From BOG-931 sp963781725 (lineage in GTDB: Bacteria > Pseudomonadota > Alphaproteobacteria > Rhizobiales > Xanthobacteraceae): a stretch of DNA of 64,000 nt. Every line of letters starts with the position of its first letter. Within the stretch, counting starts at the first letter, position 1. The notes beneath the pieces are model-generated. The model had not been told where the DNA came from. It ran no database searches and was given only the letters and a program-made list of their open reading frames with translations. The position numbers and the translations under genes were made by a program. Below are positions 28,765 through 38,417 of this stretch, in pieces. The stretch lies in assembly GCA_963781725.1 (NCBI GenBank), contig CAWAGV010000001.1, forward strand, positions 620,001-684,000. The letters are read 5' to 3'.

Positions 28765-29271
28765 ATGGCGCATCTCTATCGCACGCTGATGGACGCGCTC
28801 TATCTGGGCTGCGTCGTCTTGGCCGGCTCGGCGTTGGTCCTGATATCGGCGGTGATCCCCTGGGCGGTGTTCACCCGTTATGTGCTCAATAGCGCCGCGT
28901 CCTGGCCGGAACCGGCCGCTGTGCTGCTGACGATCGTCGTCACCTTCATCGGCGCGGCGGCTTGCTACCGGCGCCGGCTGCACATGAACGTCTCGTTTTT
29001 TGTCCAGTCCTTCCCTGCCCGGCTCCGCGTGATGGCGGAGCTTCTGGCCGAACTTCTGGTCGCCACCATGGCGTTGTTCATGGTGGTCTATGGCGAGAGG
29101 CTGGTGGCTGCGACCTGGTACAACTCGATCGCCGATTTCCCGTTTCTGTCGGTCGGCGTGACCTATCTGCCGATCCCGGTCGGCGGCGCAATCCTTCTGC
29201 TTTTTGTCATCGAGCGCCTGGCGCTCGGCATGCCGCCCGATCCCGACGCCGCAAGCCAGCACTCTCATTAA
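28765..29271 (+). CDS. TRAP transporter small permease DctQ
   Basis: 168 aa with four hydrophobic helices (about residues 15-38, 48-68, 88-108, 128-150) and the DctQ pattern WAVFTRYVLNSAASWPEPAAVLLTIVVTFIGAAACYRRRLHMNVSFF. Pairs with the large permease encoded 14 bp downstream to form the sodium-driven carrier. Confidence 0.88.
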   Translation: MAHLYRTLMDALYLGCVVLAGSALVLISAVIPWAVFTRYVLNSAASWPEPAAVLLTIVVTFIGAAACYRRRLHMNVSFFVQSFPARLRVMAELLAELLVATMALFMVVYGERLVAATWYNSIADFPFLSVGVTYLPIPVGGAILLLFVIERLALGMPPDPDAASQHSH

Positions 29272-29285
29272 GCGCAGCACGCCCC

Positions 29286-30575
29286 ATGGACGTCGCCGTT
29301 CTCCTGATCACGATGTTCTTCTGCTTCTTTATCGGCGTGCCGATCGCCTATTCGCTGGCGCTCGCGGCGATTGCCGGCGCGCTGTGGATCGGGATTCCGC
29401 TTGAAGCGGTGATGCTGAAAATCTCCGACGGCGTCAGCAAGGTGGCGATGCTGACCATCCCGTTCTTCGTGCTCGCCGGCGCCATCATGGCGGAAGGCGG
29501 GATGGCGCGGCGGCTCGTTGCCTTCGCCGACGTGCTAGTGGGTTTTACGCGCGTCCGCGGCGGCTTGTCGGTCGTCAACGTGCTGGCCACGACGTTTCTC
29601 AGCGGCATTTCCGGCTCCGCCGTCGCCGACACCTCCGCCATCGGCTCGGTGATGATCCCGCAGATGGAACGGAGCGGCTATCCCCGCGTGTTCGCCACCA
29701 ACGTCACCATCACCGCCTCGGTGCAGGCGCTGCTGGTGCCGCCGAGCCACAATGCGGTGATCTACTCGCTGGCTACCGGCGGCACGATTTCGATCATCAG
29801 CCTGTTCATGGCCGGCGTCGTTCCAGGTCTGCTGCTCGGCTTCTCGCTGGTCGTGCTGTGCCTGGTGATCGCCTATCGCGACGGTCATCCGCGCGGCCAG
29901 AGCGTACCGCTTCGCGAAGCCGGCAAGATCACGCTCGACGCGCTGTGGGGCCTGATCACGCTGGGCATTATTCTCGGCGGCATCCTCGGCGGCGTTTTCA
30001 CCGCGATCGAAGCCGGCGCGGTGGCCTGCGTCTGGGCATTCTTCGTGACGATGTTCATCTATCGCGATTATCGCTGGCGCGACCTGCCGGCACTGGTTCA
30101 CCGCACGCTGCGGACCGTGGCGATGGTGCTGACGCTGATCGCCTGCGCGTCGAGCGTAGGCTACGTGATGGCGCTGACACAGATGCCGGCGAAGATCACG
30201 GCGTTTTTCCTGACGATCTCCAACGACAAATACGTCATCCTGCTGCTGGTCAACGTCATGCTGCTGGTGCTCGGCTGCCTGCTCGACATGGCGCCGTCGA
30301 TCCTGATCTGCACACCGATCCTGCTGCCGGTAATGATGAATTTCGGCGTCAATCCGGTGCACTTCGGCATCATCATGATGCTCAATCTCGGCATCGGCCT
30401 GTGTCATCCGCCGGTCGGCGCCATCCTGTTTGTCGGTTGTGCCGTGGGCAAGACGACGATCGAAGAGGTCATGCGCAAGATCTGGCCGTTCTACGGCGTC
30501 ATGCTGTTGGTGCTGCTGCTGGTGACTTACTTCCCGGTGATTTCGCTTTGGCTGCCGCACGCGCTCGGCCTGTAG
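29286..30575 (+). CDS. TRAP transporter large permease DctM
   Basis: 429 aa from the ATG at 29286; the frame is open to 28962, but that part overlaps DctQ. About 11-12 transmembrane segments with DctM hallmarks: IPFFVLAGAIMAEGGMARRLVAFADVLVG, then SGISGSAVADTSAIGSVMIPQM (the sodium/substrate loop) and MLVLGCLLDMAPSILICTPILLPVM. Third gene of the TRAP operon. Confidence 0.92.
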   Translation: MDVAVLLITMFFCFFIGVPIAYSLALAAIAGALWIGIPLEAVMLKISDGVSKVAMLTIPFFVLAGAIMAEGGMARRLVAFADVLVGFTRVRGGLSVVNVLATTFLSGISGSAVADTSAIGSVMIPQMERSGYPRVFATNVTITASVQALLVPPSHNAVIYSLATGGTISIISLFMAGVVPGLLLGFSLVVLCLVIAYRDGHPRGQSVPLREAGKITLDALWGLITLGIILGGILGGVFTAIEAGAVACVWAFFVTMFIYRDYRWRDLPALVHRTLRTVAMVLTLIACASSVGYVMALTQMPAKITAFFLTISNDKYVILLLVNVMLLVLGCLLDMAPSILICTPILLPVMMNFGVNPVHFGIIMMLNLGIGLCHPPVGAILFVGCAVGKTTIEEVMRKIWPFYGVMLLVLLLVTYFPVISLWLPHALGL

Positions 30576-30718
30576 GCCGTCCATTTATTCCGCAAAGTGG
30601 GCAAAAAGCCGCTGCATTGCCCGAAAGGCGTACTAGCCGCCCTGCCGCTATGAGAGTATGTTTTCCTACGCGCCAGCAAAAACAGAACAACCATTGGCGG
30701 TCCCAAACGGAGGAAACG

Positions 30719-32080
30719 ATGGAAGCCGTTCTGAAAACTCGCCCGTCCCGCCGCAATCTTTTGAAATCCGCCGCGCTTGGTTCGGTTGCAGCCATCGCCG
30801 CGCCGTACGTCAAGGACAGCTACGCCGCCGGCTCGCTGTCGCTCGGCGTATGGGACCACTGGGTTCCCGGCGCCAACAACACGCTGACCAAGCTCTGCAA
30901 CGAGTGGGGCGCGAAGAACAATTGCGAAGTGAAGATCGACTACATCACCTCGCAGGGTGAAAAGGACAAACTGACCGCGGCCGCCGAAGCGCAAGCTGGC
31001 ACCGGCCACGACATCATGTCCCATCGCGACTGGAATATCCGCATTCATCAGAACGTGCTTGAGCCGATGGATGACATCATCAACCAGTTGACGACGAAAT
31101 ATGGGCCGATCAGCCCGGTCGCCGAATATCTCGCCAAGATCAAGGGCACGTGGCGCGGCATTCCGACCGCGGTCGGCAGCCAGGTGAAGCCGTGCTGCTC
31201 GCGCATCAGCTTCTACAAGCAGCATGCCGGCATCGACGTAACCGAATTGTTCCCGGCGGACGAATCCAAGTGGGACAAGGCGAAGACCGACACCTGGACC
31301 TGGGATGCCTACCTCGACTCGGCGCAGAAGCTGTTCAAGGCCGGCGTCCCGGTCGGGCTGCCGATGGGGCAATCGAGCGACGCGGTCGACTGGGTCGGCG
31401 CGCTGTTCAATTCGTTCGGTGTTGTGCTGGTCGACGCCAAGGACAACATCAAGGTGAATTCCGACGAAACCCGCACCGTGCTGGAATACCTGAAGAAGCT
31501 GATGGCGGTGAATCCTCCGGAAGTTTATGCGTGGGATGATGCCGGCAATAACCGCTGGCTGATTTCCGGCAAGGGCTCGGGCATCATGAACCCGCCGAGC
31601 GCCTGGGCGGTCGCCAAGCGTGATAATCCCACTGTCGCGGCGGATTGCTGGACCCACCCGATGCCGAAGGGCCCGAAGGGCCGCTTCGTCGGCCAGCTGC
31701 CGCAGTTCTACGGACTGTGGAGCTTCTCCAAGAACAAATCGGCGGCGAAAGACCTGCTGCTTTACATTTCGCAGAAGGAAGCCATCGCGCAGCTGGTCCA
31801 GGCGTCGTTCGGCTACGACCTGCCGTCGTTCAAGACGATGTACGATCTGCCGACGTGGCAGACCGTCGAGCCGCCGGTGGGCACCGTTTACGGCTACCCG
31901 CCGCGTGGCGACGAGCAGACCTCGATCGCAGGCTCGCCCGCCCGGTCCGAGGTCGGCGCCCAGATCTACAACCAGGCGATCAATACCGTGATGGTCGCCA
32001 AATTCACGCAGGGCAACGAGAAGCTCGAAGACGTTATCAAGTGGGCGGAGAACGAACTTGAAGGAACGCTCCGCGCTTAA
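30719..32080 (+). CDS. ABC transporter extracellular solute-binding protein, family 1
   Basis: 453 aa from the ATG at 30719 with AGGAAA just upstream; the frame is open far upstream through the DctM gene, but that is shadow. Signal peptide has a Tat-style SRRNLLKSAALGS. The mature part is a cluster-D-type sugar/polyol binding protein (LGVWDHWVPGANNTLTKLCNEW; GHDIMSHRDWNIR; PSAWAVAKRD). Two permeases and a UgpC/MalK-type ATPase follow. Ligand not readable; oligosaccharide, polyol or glycerol-phosphate-like compounds are typical. Two hairpins follow before the permease gene. Confidence 0.87.
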   Translation: MEAVLKTRPSRRNLLKSAALGSVAAIAAPYVKDSYAAGSLSLGVWDHWVPGANNTLTKLCNEWGAKNNCEVKIDYITSQGEKDKLTAAAEAQAGTGHDIMSHRDWNIRIHQNVLEPMDDIINQLTTKYGPISPVAEYLAKIKGTWRGIPTAVGSQVKPCCSRISFYKQHAGIDVTELFPADESKWDKAKTDTWTWDAYLDSAQKLFKAGVPVGLPMGQSSDAVDWVGALFNSFGVVLVDAKDNIKVNSDETRTVLEYLKKLMAVNPPEVYAWDDAGNNRWLISGKGSGIMNPPSAWAVAKRDNPTVAADCWTHPMPKGPKGRFVGQLPQFYGLWSFSKNKSAAKDLLLYISQKEAIAQLVQASFGYDLPSFKTMYDLPTWQTVEPPVGTVYGYPPRGDEQTSIAGSPARSEVGAQIYNQAINTVMVAKFTQGNEKLEDVIKWAENELEGTLRA

Positions 32081-32108
32081 ATAACCACGATTTGCCCGAT
32101 ATTGCCGG

Positions 32109-32130
32109 TGCCGGCCTTGGGGGGCCGGCA
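32109..32130 (+). promoter_or_regulatory. Intercistronic hairpin 1 after binding-protein gene
   Basis: Perfect 8-bp stem TGCCGGCC/GGCCGGCA with a 6-nt loop, 29 nt after the stop of the binding-protein gene and without a T tract. Stable hairpins here commonly raise binding-protein mRNA over permease mRNA; inferred role. Confidence 0.6.
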
Positions 32131-32150
32131 TGGGTCTGACGCGATGGGAG

Positions 32151-32170
32151 GCTGATCCAAAAGGATCAGC
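32151..32170 (+). promoter_or_regulatory. Intercistronic hairpin 2 just before permease start
   Basis: Perfect 8-bp stem GCTGATCC/GGATCAGC with an AAAA tetraloop, ending 8 nt before the ATG at 32179. Its 3' arm occupies the place of the ribosome site, so folding could restrain permease translation; inferred role. Confidence 0.6.
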
Positions 32171-32178
32171 GGCGTGAA

Positions 32179-33126
32179 ATGGCAGATACCGTCCAGACAT
32201 GGTCGTCCGGGCTGCACGGCGCCGGCGCGCAATCGTCCGCAAGCCAGAACCTGCGGCAGTTCATGCGCCGGCGGTCGACCATCGCCTTCCTGATGTGCCT
32301 GCCGCTGATCCTGATCATCTCCTGCCTGGTCATCTATCCGGCGTTCTATTCGATCTATCTGTCGATGCTGAACAAGGCGCAGACGCGTTTTATCGGGCTC
32401 GGCAATTTCCAGTTTCTGCTGTCGCGCGATGTGTTCCGGATGGTGGTCGAACAGACCGCGATCTTCGCGCTCAGCGCCGTGTTCTTCAAGGCGCTGATCG
32501 GGCTGATCACCGCGCACCTCATCAACAATCTGCCCGCCAAGGGGCAGCGCAAATGGCGCGGCATGCTGCTGGTGCCGTGGGTCATTCCGCTGGCGCTGTC
32601 GTCGCTCGGCTGGTGGTGGCTGTTCGATCCCACCCACTCCGCCTTCAACTATGTTCTTGAAAGCCTCGGCTTCAAGGAAATCCCCTGGCTGAGCGATCCC
32701 TATTGGGCGCGTTTCTCCGTGATCCTGGTCAATGTCTGGTACGGCGCGCCGTTTTTCCTGATCATGTATCTGGCCGCGCTCAAATCGGTGCCGGAGCAAC
32801 TCTACGAAGCCGCCTCTATCGACGGCGCCAATGCCTGGCAGAAGTTCGTGCACATCACCTTGCCGATGATGCGCAACATCATCGCCATCACCGTGCTGTT
32901 CTCACTGATCGTCACCTTCGCCAATTTCGATATCGTGCAGATCATGACGTCAGGCGGCCCGCGCAACATGACGCACGTGTTCGCGACCTATGCCTTCATG
33001 CTCGGCATCCGCTCCGGCGATCTACCGCTCGGCGCCGCCACGTCGCTGTTCATGTTCCCGATCCTCGGTATCGCTGCGGTGCTGATCCTGCGCGGCGTGC
33101 GCAAGCGCGGCAGGGAGATCGGATGA
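32179..33126 (+). CDS. ABC sugar transporter permease, UgpA/MalF-like
   Basis: 315-aa inner-membrane subunit with six hydrophobic segments and the EAA loop EQLYEAASIDGANAWQKFVHITLPMM. No long MalF-type periplasmic insertion. Its stop overlaps the ATG of the next permease (ATGA), so the two are translationally coupled and form a heterodimer. Confidence 0.9.
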   Translation: MADTVQTWSSGLHGAGAQSSASQNLRQFMRRRSTIAFLMCLPLILIISCLVIYPAFYSIYLSMLNKAQTRFIGLGNFQFLLSRDVFRMVVEQTAIFALSAVFFKALIGLITAHLINNLPAKGQRKWRGMLLVPWVIPLALSSLGWWWLFDPTHSAFNYVLESLGFKEIPWLSDPYWARFSVILVNVWYGAPFFLIMYLAALKSVPEQLYEAASIDGANAWQKFVHITLPMMRNIIAITVLFSLIVTFANFDIVQIMTSGGPRNMTHVFATYAFMLGIRSGDLPLGAATSLFMFPILGIAAVLILRGVRKRGREIG

Positions 33127-34022
33127 GCACGGCTGCAGCCACCACGCCGGCCGGACGCAGCATCCGCCTGCGCGGCAGCCTCAGCCGCAATCGCCGCTGG
33201 GCCTTGATCACGTCCTACGTGTTCCTCGTCGTGTTCGCGATCTTCTTCCTGATTCCGCCGTATTACATGGTCGTCACCGCGCTCAAGAGCGACGCAGAGG
33301 TGGCGCACATGGCGACCAATCCGTGGATCATCGCCGACGGCGTCACGCTCGATCAGTTCAAGATCCTGCTGACGCAGACCGACTTCCTGATCTTCTTCAA
33401 GAACACCGTCATCGTGACCGTGAGTGTCGTCGCGATCACCATGGTCGTGAGCGTGCTCGCGGCATTCTCGCTCGGCCGCATGAAATTCTGGGGCTCGAGC
33501 ATCCTCGCGACCGGCATTTTCCTGACCTATCTGGTCCCCGATACGCTGCTGTTCATCCCGCTGTTTCAGATCGTCAAGGCGGTCGGCCTGCTCAACTCCT
33601 ACTGGGGCATGATCCTGGTCTATCCGACGCTGACGGTCCCGTTCTGCACCTGGATCATGATCGGTTACTTCCAGTCGATCCCGAAGGAGCTCGACGAAGC
33701 GGCACTGATCGACGGCGCCGGCCATATGCAGATGCTGACCAAGATTTTCATCCCGGTGGCGCTGCCCGGCATCATCGCGGCGATGATCTTCGCCTTCACG
33801 GTGTCGTGGGCGGCGTTCGTCTATCCGATGGCGTTCTTGTATTCCGCCGACCAGCAGGTGCTCACCGTCGGCACCGTCACCAGCCTGATCCGCGGCGACG
33901 TTTACAAATGGGGAATGCTGATGGCCGGCGCGCTGATAGCCGCCGCCCCACCGCTGGTGATCTACGCCTTCCTGATGGACTACTACATTGCGGGACTGAC
34001 CGCGGGCGCTACGAAAGGCTGA
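33123..34022 (+). CDS. ABC sugar transporter permease, UgpE/MalG-like
   Basis: 299 aa from the ATG at 33123; the upstream-open frame is shadow of the preceding permease. Six hydrophobic segments, the EAA loop PKELDEAALIDGAGHMQMLTKIFIPVALPG and the conserved ending AAAPPLVIYAFLMDYYIAGLTAGATKG, typical of carbohydrate uptake transporter-1 permeases. Confidence 0.9.
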   Translation: MSTAAATTPAGRSIRLRGSLSRNRRWALITSYVFLVVFAIFFLIPPYYMVVTALKSDAEVAHMATNPWIIADGVTLDQFKILLTQTDFLIFFKNTVIVTVSVVAITMVVSVLAAFSLGRMKFWGSSILATGIFLTYLVPDTLLFIPLFQIVKAVGLLNSYWGMILVYPTLTVPFCTWIMIGYFQSIPKELDEAALIDGAGHMQMLTKIFIPVALPGIIAAMIFAFTVSWAAFVYPMAFLYSADQQVLTVGTVTSLIRGDVYKWGMLMAGALIAAAPPLVIYAFLMDYYIAGLTAGATKG

Positions 34023-34036
34023 CAGAGGGTTCAAGC

Positions 34037-35128
<1,092 letters not shown>

Positions 35129-35151
35129 ATCTTGCTGGACACGGCAAAATA

Positions 35152-35190
35152 AAGACGCCGGGGCAGTTACGCCCCGGCGTCTTGTTGTGG
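35152..35190. terminator. Bidirectional rho-independent terminator
   Basis: 13-bp perfect stem (35152-35164 with 35171-35183) with a 6-nt loop, followed by GTTGT on the plus strand and preceded by TTTATTTTGCC on the minus strand. Lies exactly between the convergent ABC ATPase and MFS genes. Confidence 0.88.
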
Positions 35191-35198
35191 CTTTCGCC

Positions 35199-36527
35199 TT
35201 ACTTCGTGTCGTACTCGGCCGAAATGTCCTTGCCGGTGTAGTCCGGCATCATCGCCGCCGAAATCAGGCTGATAACGGCACACGCCGCGATGTAGATCGC
35301 GATCGCATATCCCGACTTATAGGTGGCAAACAGCCAGGTAGCGATGAGCGGTGAAGGTCCGCCGGCGACCAGAGACGCGAGCTGATAGCCAAGCGAAGCG
35401 CCACTGTAGCGCAGGCGTGGCGTAAACAACTCGGCGATTAGCGCCGCCTGCGGTCCATACTGCATGTCGTGCGGGATCAGCGACAGCACGATGGCGACGA
35501 ACACGAGCGCCGGCACCGCCGTATCCACCATGCCGAAGTACAGGAACCCGAATATGCCCATGGCGACGACGCCGATCAGGTACATCTTCTTGCGCCCGAT
35601 CTTATCCGAGATGTGCCCGGAGAGCGGGATGGTGAAGAACGACACGCAGGCCGCCACCATCACCGCACTCAGGATGAGGTTGCGATCCATCTTCAGCGTG
35701 CCGACCGTATAGGCGAACACGAATGCGGTGAAGATGTAGAACGGCGCCTGCTCGGACATGCGCAGGAGTGCAGAGAGGATGATCTCCTTCGGCTGCTTCC
35801 TGATGACTTCGAGGATCGGCGCCTTCTCGACCTTGTCTTCGTCGAGCAGTTTCTGGAAGACCGGCGTCTCGAGAATGCCAAGCCGGATCCACAGACCGAC
35901 GCCCACCAGGATGATCGAGAGCGCGAACGGTACTCGCCACCCCCAAACCAGGAATTGGTCGCCCGACCAAGCACTGAAGGCAATGACTGCAAGAGTCGAC
36001 AGAAGAAGCCCGCAGGGCACGCCGAATTGCGGCCAGGCTGCCACAAGGCCTCGCTGGTTATGCGTGCGCGACCATTCCATCGCCAGCAGGACGGAACCGC
36101 CCCACTCGCCACCGACACCGATGCCTTGCAGCGCCCGCAGGACCGTCAGGATAACTGCGCCCCATATGCCGATATCCGCGTATGTCGGTACAAAGGCAAT
36201 GAAGAAGGTCGAAAGACCCATGAACAACAGAGTGGCGATAAGAGTCGCCTTACGGCCAATACGGTCGCCATAGTGACCGAAAATGGCCGCGCCTACCGGC
36301 CGCGCCGCAAACCCGATGAAATAGGTTCCGAAAGCGAGGAGCGTCGCAGAAAGCGGGTCCTGGTTCGGAAAATAGAGCTTGCCGAACACCAGGCCGGCCG
36401 CGGTGCCATAGAGAAAAAAGTCGTACCATTCGATCGCCGTGCCGACTGTCGACGCGATGACAGCTTTGCGAAGCTGCGCGCTGTGTTCGCTGTCGGACAG
36501 TGTCCCCGCCGTCGTTGCCATAGCCAT
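35199..36527 (-). CDS. MFS transporter, metabolite:H+ symporter (MHS) family
   Basis: 442 aa with 12 hydrophobic segments. MHS hallmarks: STVGTAIEWYDFFLYGTAAGLVFGKLYF at the start, the loop 2-3 motif GHYGDRIGRKATLI and QGIGVGGEWGGSVLLAMEW. Relatives move citrate, shikimate, alpha-ketoglutarate or proline/betaine with protons. Ligand not determinable. GGGAGGTA ribosome site just before the ATG. Single gene. Confidence 0.9.
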   Translation of the reverse strand: MAMATTAGTLSDSEHSAQLRKAVIASTVGTAIEWYDFFLYGTAAGLVFGKLYFPNQDPLSATLLAFGTYFIGFAARPVGAAIFGHYGDRIGRKATLIATLLFMGLSTFFIAFVPTYADIGIWGAVILTVLRALQGIGVGGEWGGSVLLAMEWSRTHNQRGLVAAWPQFGVPCGLLLSTLAVIAFSAWSGDQFLVWGWRVPFALSIILVGVGLWIRLGILETPVFQKLLDEDKVEKAPILEVIRKQPKEIILSALLRMSEQAPFYIFTAFVFAYTVGTLKMDRNLILSAVMVAACVSFFTIPLSGHISDKIGRKKMYLIGVVAMGIFGFLYFGMVDTAVPALVFVAIVLSLIPHDMQYGPQAALIAELFTPRLRYSGASLGYQLASLVAGGPSPLIATWLFATYKSGYAIAIYIAACAVISLISAAMMPDYTGKDISAEYDTK

Positions 36528-36690
36528 TTGGCTACCTCCCCTTTGCGTTTCCTCACGTTTTCAGAGCTGACGTCTTGGCGTCACGTCTCTGACACGGACG
36601 ATACTGCAAGGGACCGTCAGTGGCTATAGACCTTAAGTCGTGGGGGCGAATGGGGATTTCGGAACCGGCGCACCGGCTCCGGGCACCGCA

Positions 36691-37407
36691 CTATTGCGTG
36701 GGCTTGTTCGCCGCCATCACCGTCACCGGCGTGTCGCGATATTCGGCCGCGAACAGGCGCTTCAGGTTGTCGACTTTCGGCAGATCGTTGATCACGATGT
36801 ACGGATAGTTCGGGTGCAGCACCAGGAAGTCCTGGTGATAGTCCTCGGCCGCATAGAAGCCGTTCAGCGGCTCCAGCTTGGTGACGATCGGTGCCTTGAA
36901 GACGTGGGCCTGATCGAGCTGTGCGATATAGGCCTCGGCAACCCGCTTCTGCTCGTCATCGGCGAAGAAGATGGCGGACCGGTATGACGGGCCGCTGTCA
37001 GGTCCCTGATAGTTCAGCTCGGTCGGATTGTGGGCGACAGAAAAATAGATCTGCAAAATCTTGCCGTATGAAATCTGCCTCGGATCGTAGGTCACCTGTA
37101 CCGACTCGGCGTGACCTGTCGTTTCCGTACCGACCATCTGGTAATGCGCCGTCTCTTTCTTGCCCCCCGAATAACCGGAGACTGCCTGGGTAACGCCCTT
37201 GGTGTGCTCAAACACGCCCTGAACGCCCCAGAAGCAGCCGCCCGCCAGCACGACCGTCTCAAGGCCGTCGCCGGAGCGTGCCGGCGCGTCTACGGCCGGC
37301 GGGGAAATCACCACGGCGGGTTCCGCAGCCCGCGCCAATCCGATTCCAAGTCCAACCAGCGGAATCGCCAGCGCCGCGCCTATACCCGTCCATTTGCTGA
37401 AAGCCAT
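36691..37407 (-). CDS. msrA: Exported peptide-methionine (S)-S-oxide reductase
   Basis: 238 aa from the ATG at 37407. The N-terminus is a hydrophobic signal (about residues 7-28), so this MsrA is likely periplasmic or membrane-anchored, unlike most cytosolic MsrA. The catalytic site is GGCFWGVQG (C58), with GYSGG, GHAESVQVTYDP and the NPTELNYQGPDSGPSYRSAIF block of the family intact. Repairs the S form of methionine sulfoxide in envelope proteins. No msrB is adjacent. A small inverted repeat sits about 50 bp upstream. Confidence 0.92.
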   Translation of the reverse strand: MAFSKWTGIGAALAIPLVGLGIGLARAAEPAVVISPPAVDAPARSGDGLETVVLAGGCFWGVQGVFEHTKGVTQAVSGYSGGKKETAHYQMVGTETTGHAESVQVTYDPRQISYGKILQIYFSVAHNPTELNYQGPDSGPSYRSAIFFADDEQKRVAEAYIAQLDQAHVFKAPIVTKLEPLNGFYAAEDYHQDFLVLHPNYPYIVINDLPKVDNLKRLFAAEYRDTPVTVMAANKPTQ

Positions 37408-37459
37408 CGCTCGTCTCCCGCTTGTCTGCCGGACTTTTAAGATAGCTAGCGTCACACGC

Positions 37460-37475
37460 GCCAATCACAATTGGC
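37460..37475. promoter_or_regulatory. Short inverted repeat upstream of msrA
   Basis: GCCAAT-CACA-ATTGGC, 6-bp arms, located 53 bp before the msrA start and after the stop of the upstream dioxygenase operon. Could be an operator or a weak stem-loop; no regulator can be named. Confidence 0.35.
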
Positions 37476-37511
37476 ACGGCGCAGGCTCGCTCCAAGCTCA
37501 CGGGATCGTGT

Positions 37512-38417
37512 CTACTCGACCGTCTGATAACCGCGAATGACCCGCTCCGAGCCGTAGCCCCAGTAATTCCGCAGCGTATCCGGCCCCCATACTTTTGGAA
37601 ATTGCGGCCGGTCCTGGTGCCAGGGCCGCGGATCGAAATAGCCGAGCGATTCGTCCTTCATCAGATCCATCTCGCAGAAGAACTCGACGCGGACCTTGTC
37701 GGCATTGCGGTGATAGATCGCAATGTTGTGACCGATGATGTGGCGTCCCGGACCCCACACCAGATGGATGTCGTGTTTGGCAAGCGTCTCGGCGGCCCGC
37801 TGGATCTCCGCCCAGTCCTTGACCTCGAAGGCGATGTGGTGAAGTTGCGGCTCGGCGTCGTAGACGAAATTCACCGTATGGTGGTCGCTGTTACAGCGCA
37901 GGAACGCGAAATCGTCGGCCCGCCAGTCCGAAACGCGGAAGCCCAGCACGTCGCAATAAAACTTCACGATGCTCTGCACGTTGTCGACCCGATAGGCCAC
38001 ATGCCCGAGCTTCAGCGGCGCAATGCCCGCCGTGCCCCCATCGTCCTTGGCAAAGGCATAGTCGGAAAAAATCTCGATCCGGGTGCCCTTCGGGTCGGTG
38101 AACACAACCGCCTCGGCGATACCCGGAGAAATCCCGCTGGCGCGCTGGCATTTGACACCGTCCTGCGTGAGCCCGCGCTCGACGTCCTTGAGACCCGTGC
38201 CCGGCGCGACCTGGAAGGACAGCGCCGAAAGCGCGTTGATGCCGCCCGGCTCCAGCGCGACGGCTTCCAGCCCGAGCCTCGAGGCGAGATAGGCGCGATC
38301 CTTGCTACGTTCCACCAGCGTCAGTCCGATCACGTCGGTGTAATAGGCGATCTGCTGCGCGATGTCGGGCGAACTCAGCGTGGCATGGCCGAGACGTTTG
38401 ACGCTGATCACCGTCAT
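37512..38417 (-). CDS. VOC-family extradiol dioxygenase-like protein
   Basis: 301 aa made of two vicinal oxygen chelate modules, the size of type I extradiol (catechol 2,3-dioxygenase/BphC-like) enzymes. The C-terminal module keeps the iron triad context: LGHVAYRV, LHHIAFEV and VRVEFFCEMD supply two histidines and a glutamate. It also has the signature-like DWAEIQRAAETLAKHDIHLVWGPGRH. Its ATG overlaps the stop of the flavin monooxygenase gene (ATGA), so the two act together. Last gene of a four-gene operon. Predicted ring-cleaving or related oxygenase; substrate unknown. Confidence 0.83.
   Translation of the reverse strand: MTVISVKRLGHATLSSPDIAQQIAYYTDVIGLTLVERSKDRAYLASRLGLEAVALEPGGINALSALSFQVAPGTGLKDVERGLTQDGVKCQRASGISPGIAEAVVFTDPKGTRIEIFSDYAFAKDDGGTAGIAPLKLGHVAYRVDNVQSIVKFYCDVLGFRVSDWRADDFAFLRCNSDHHTVNFVYDAEPQLHHIAFEVKDWAEIQRAAETLAKHDIHLVWGPGRHIIGHNIAIYHRNADKVRVEFFCEMDLMKDESLGYFDPRPWHQDRPQFPKVWGPDTLRNYWGYGSERVIRGYQTVE

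Noticed and set aside
35469..36629. 386-codon plus-strand frame
   Set aside because: Antisense to the MFS carrier, whose 12 hydrophobic segments and MHS motifs are clear.
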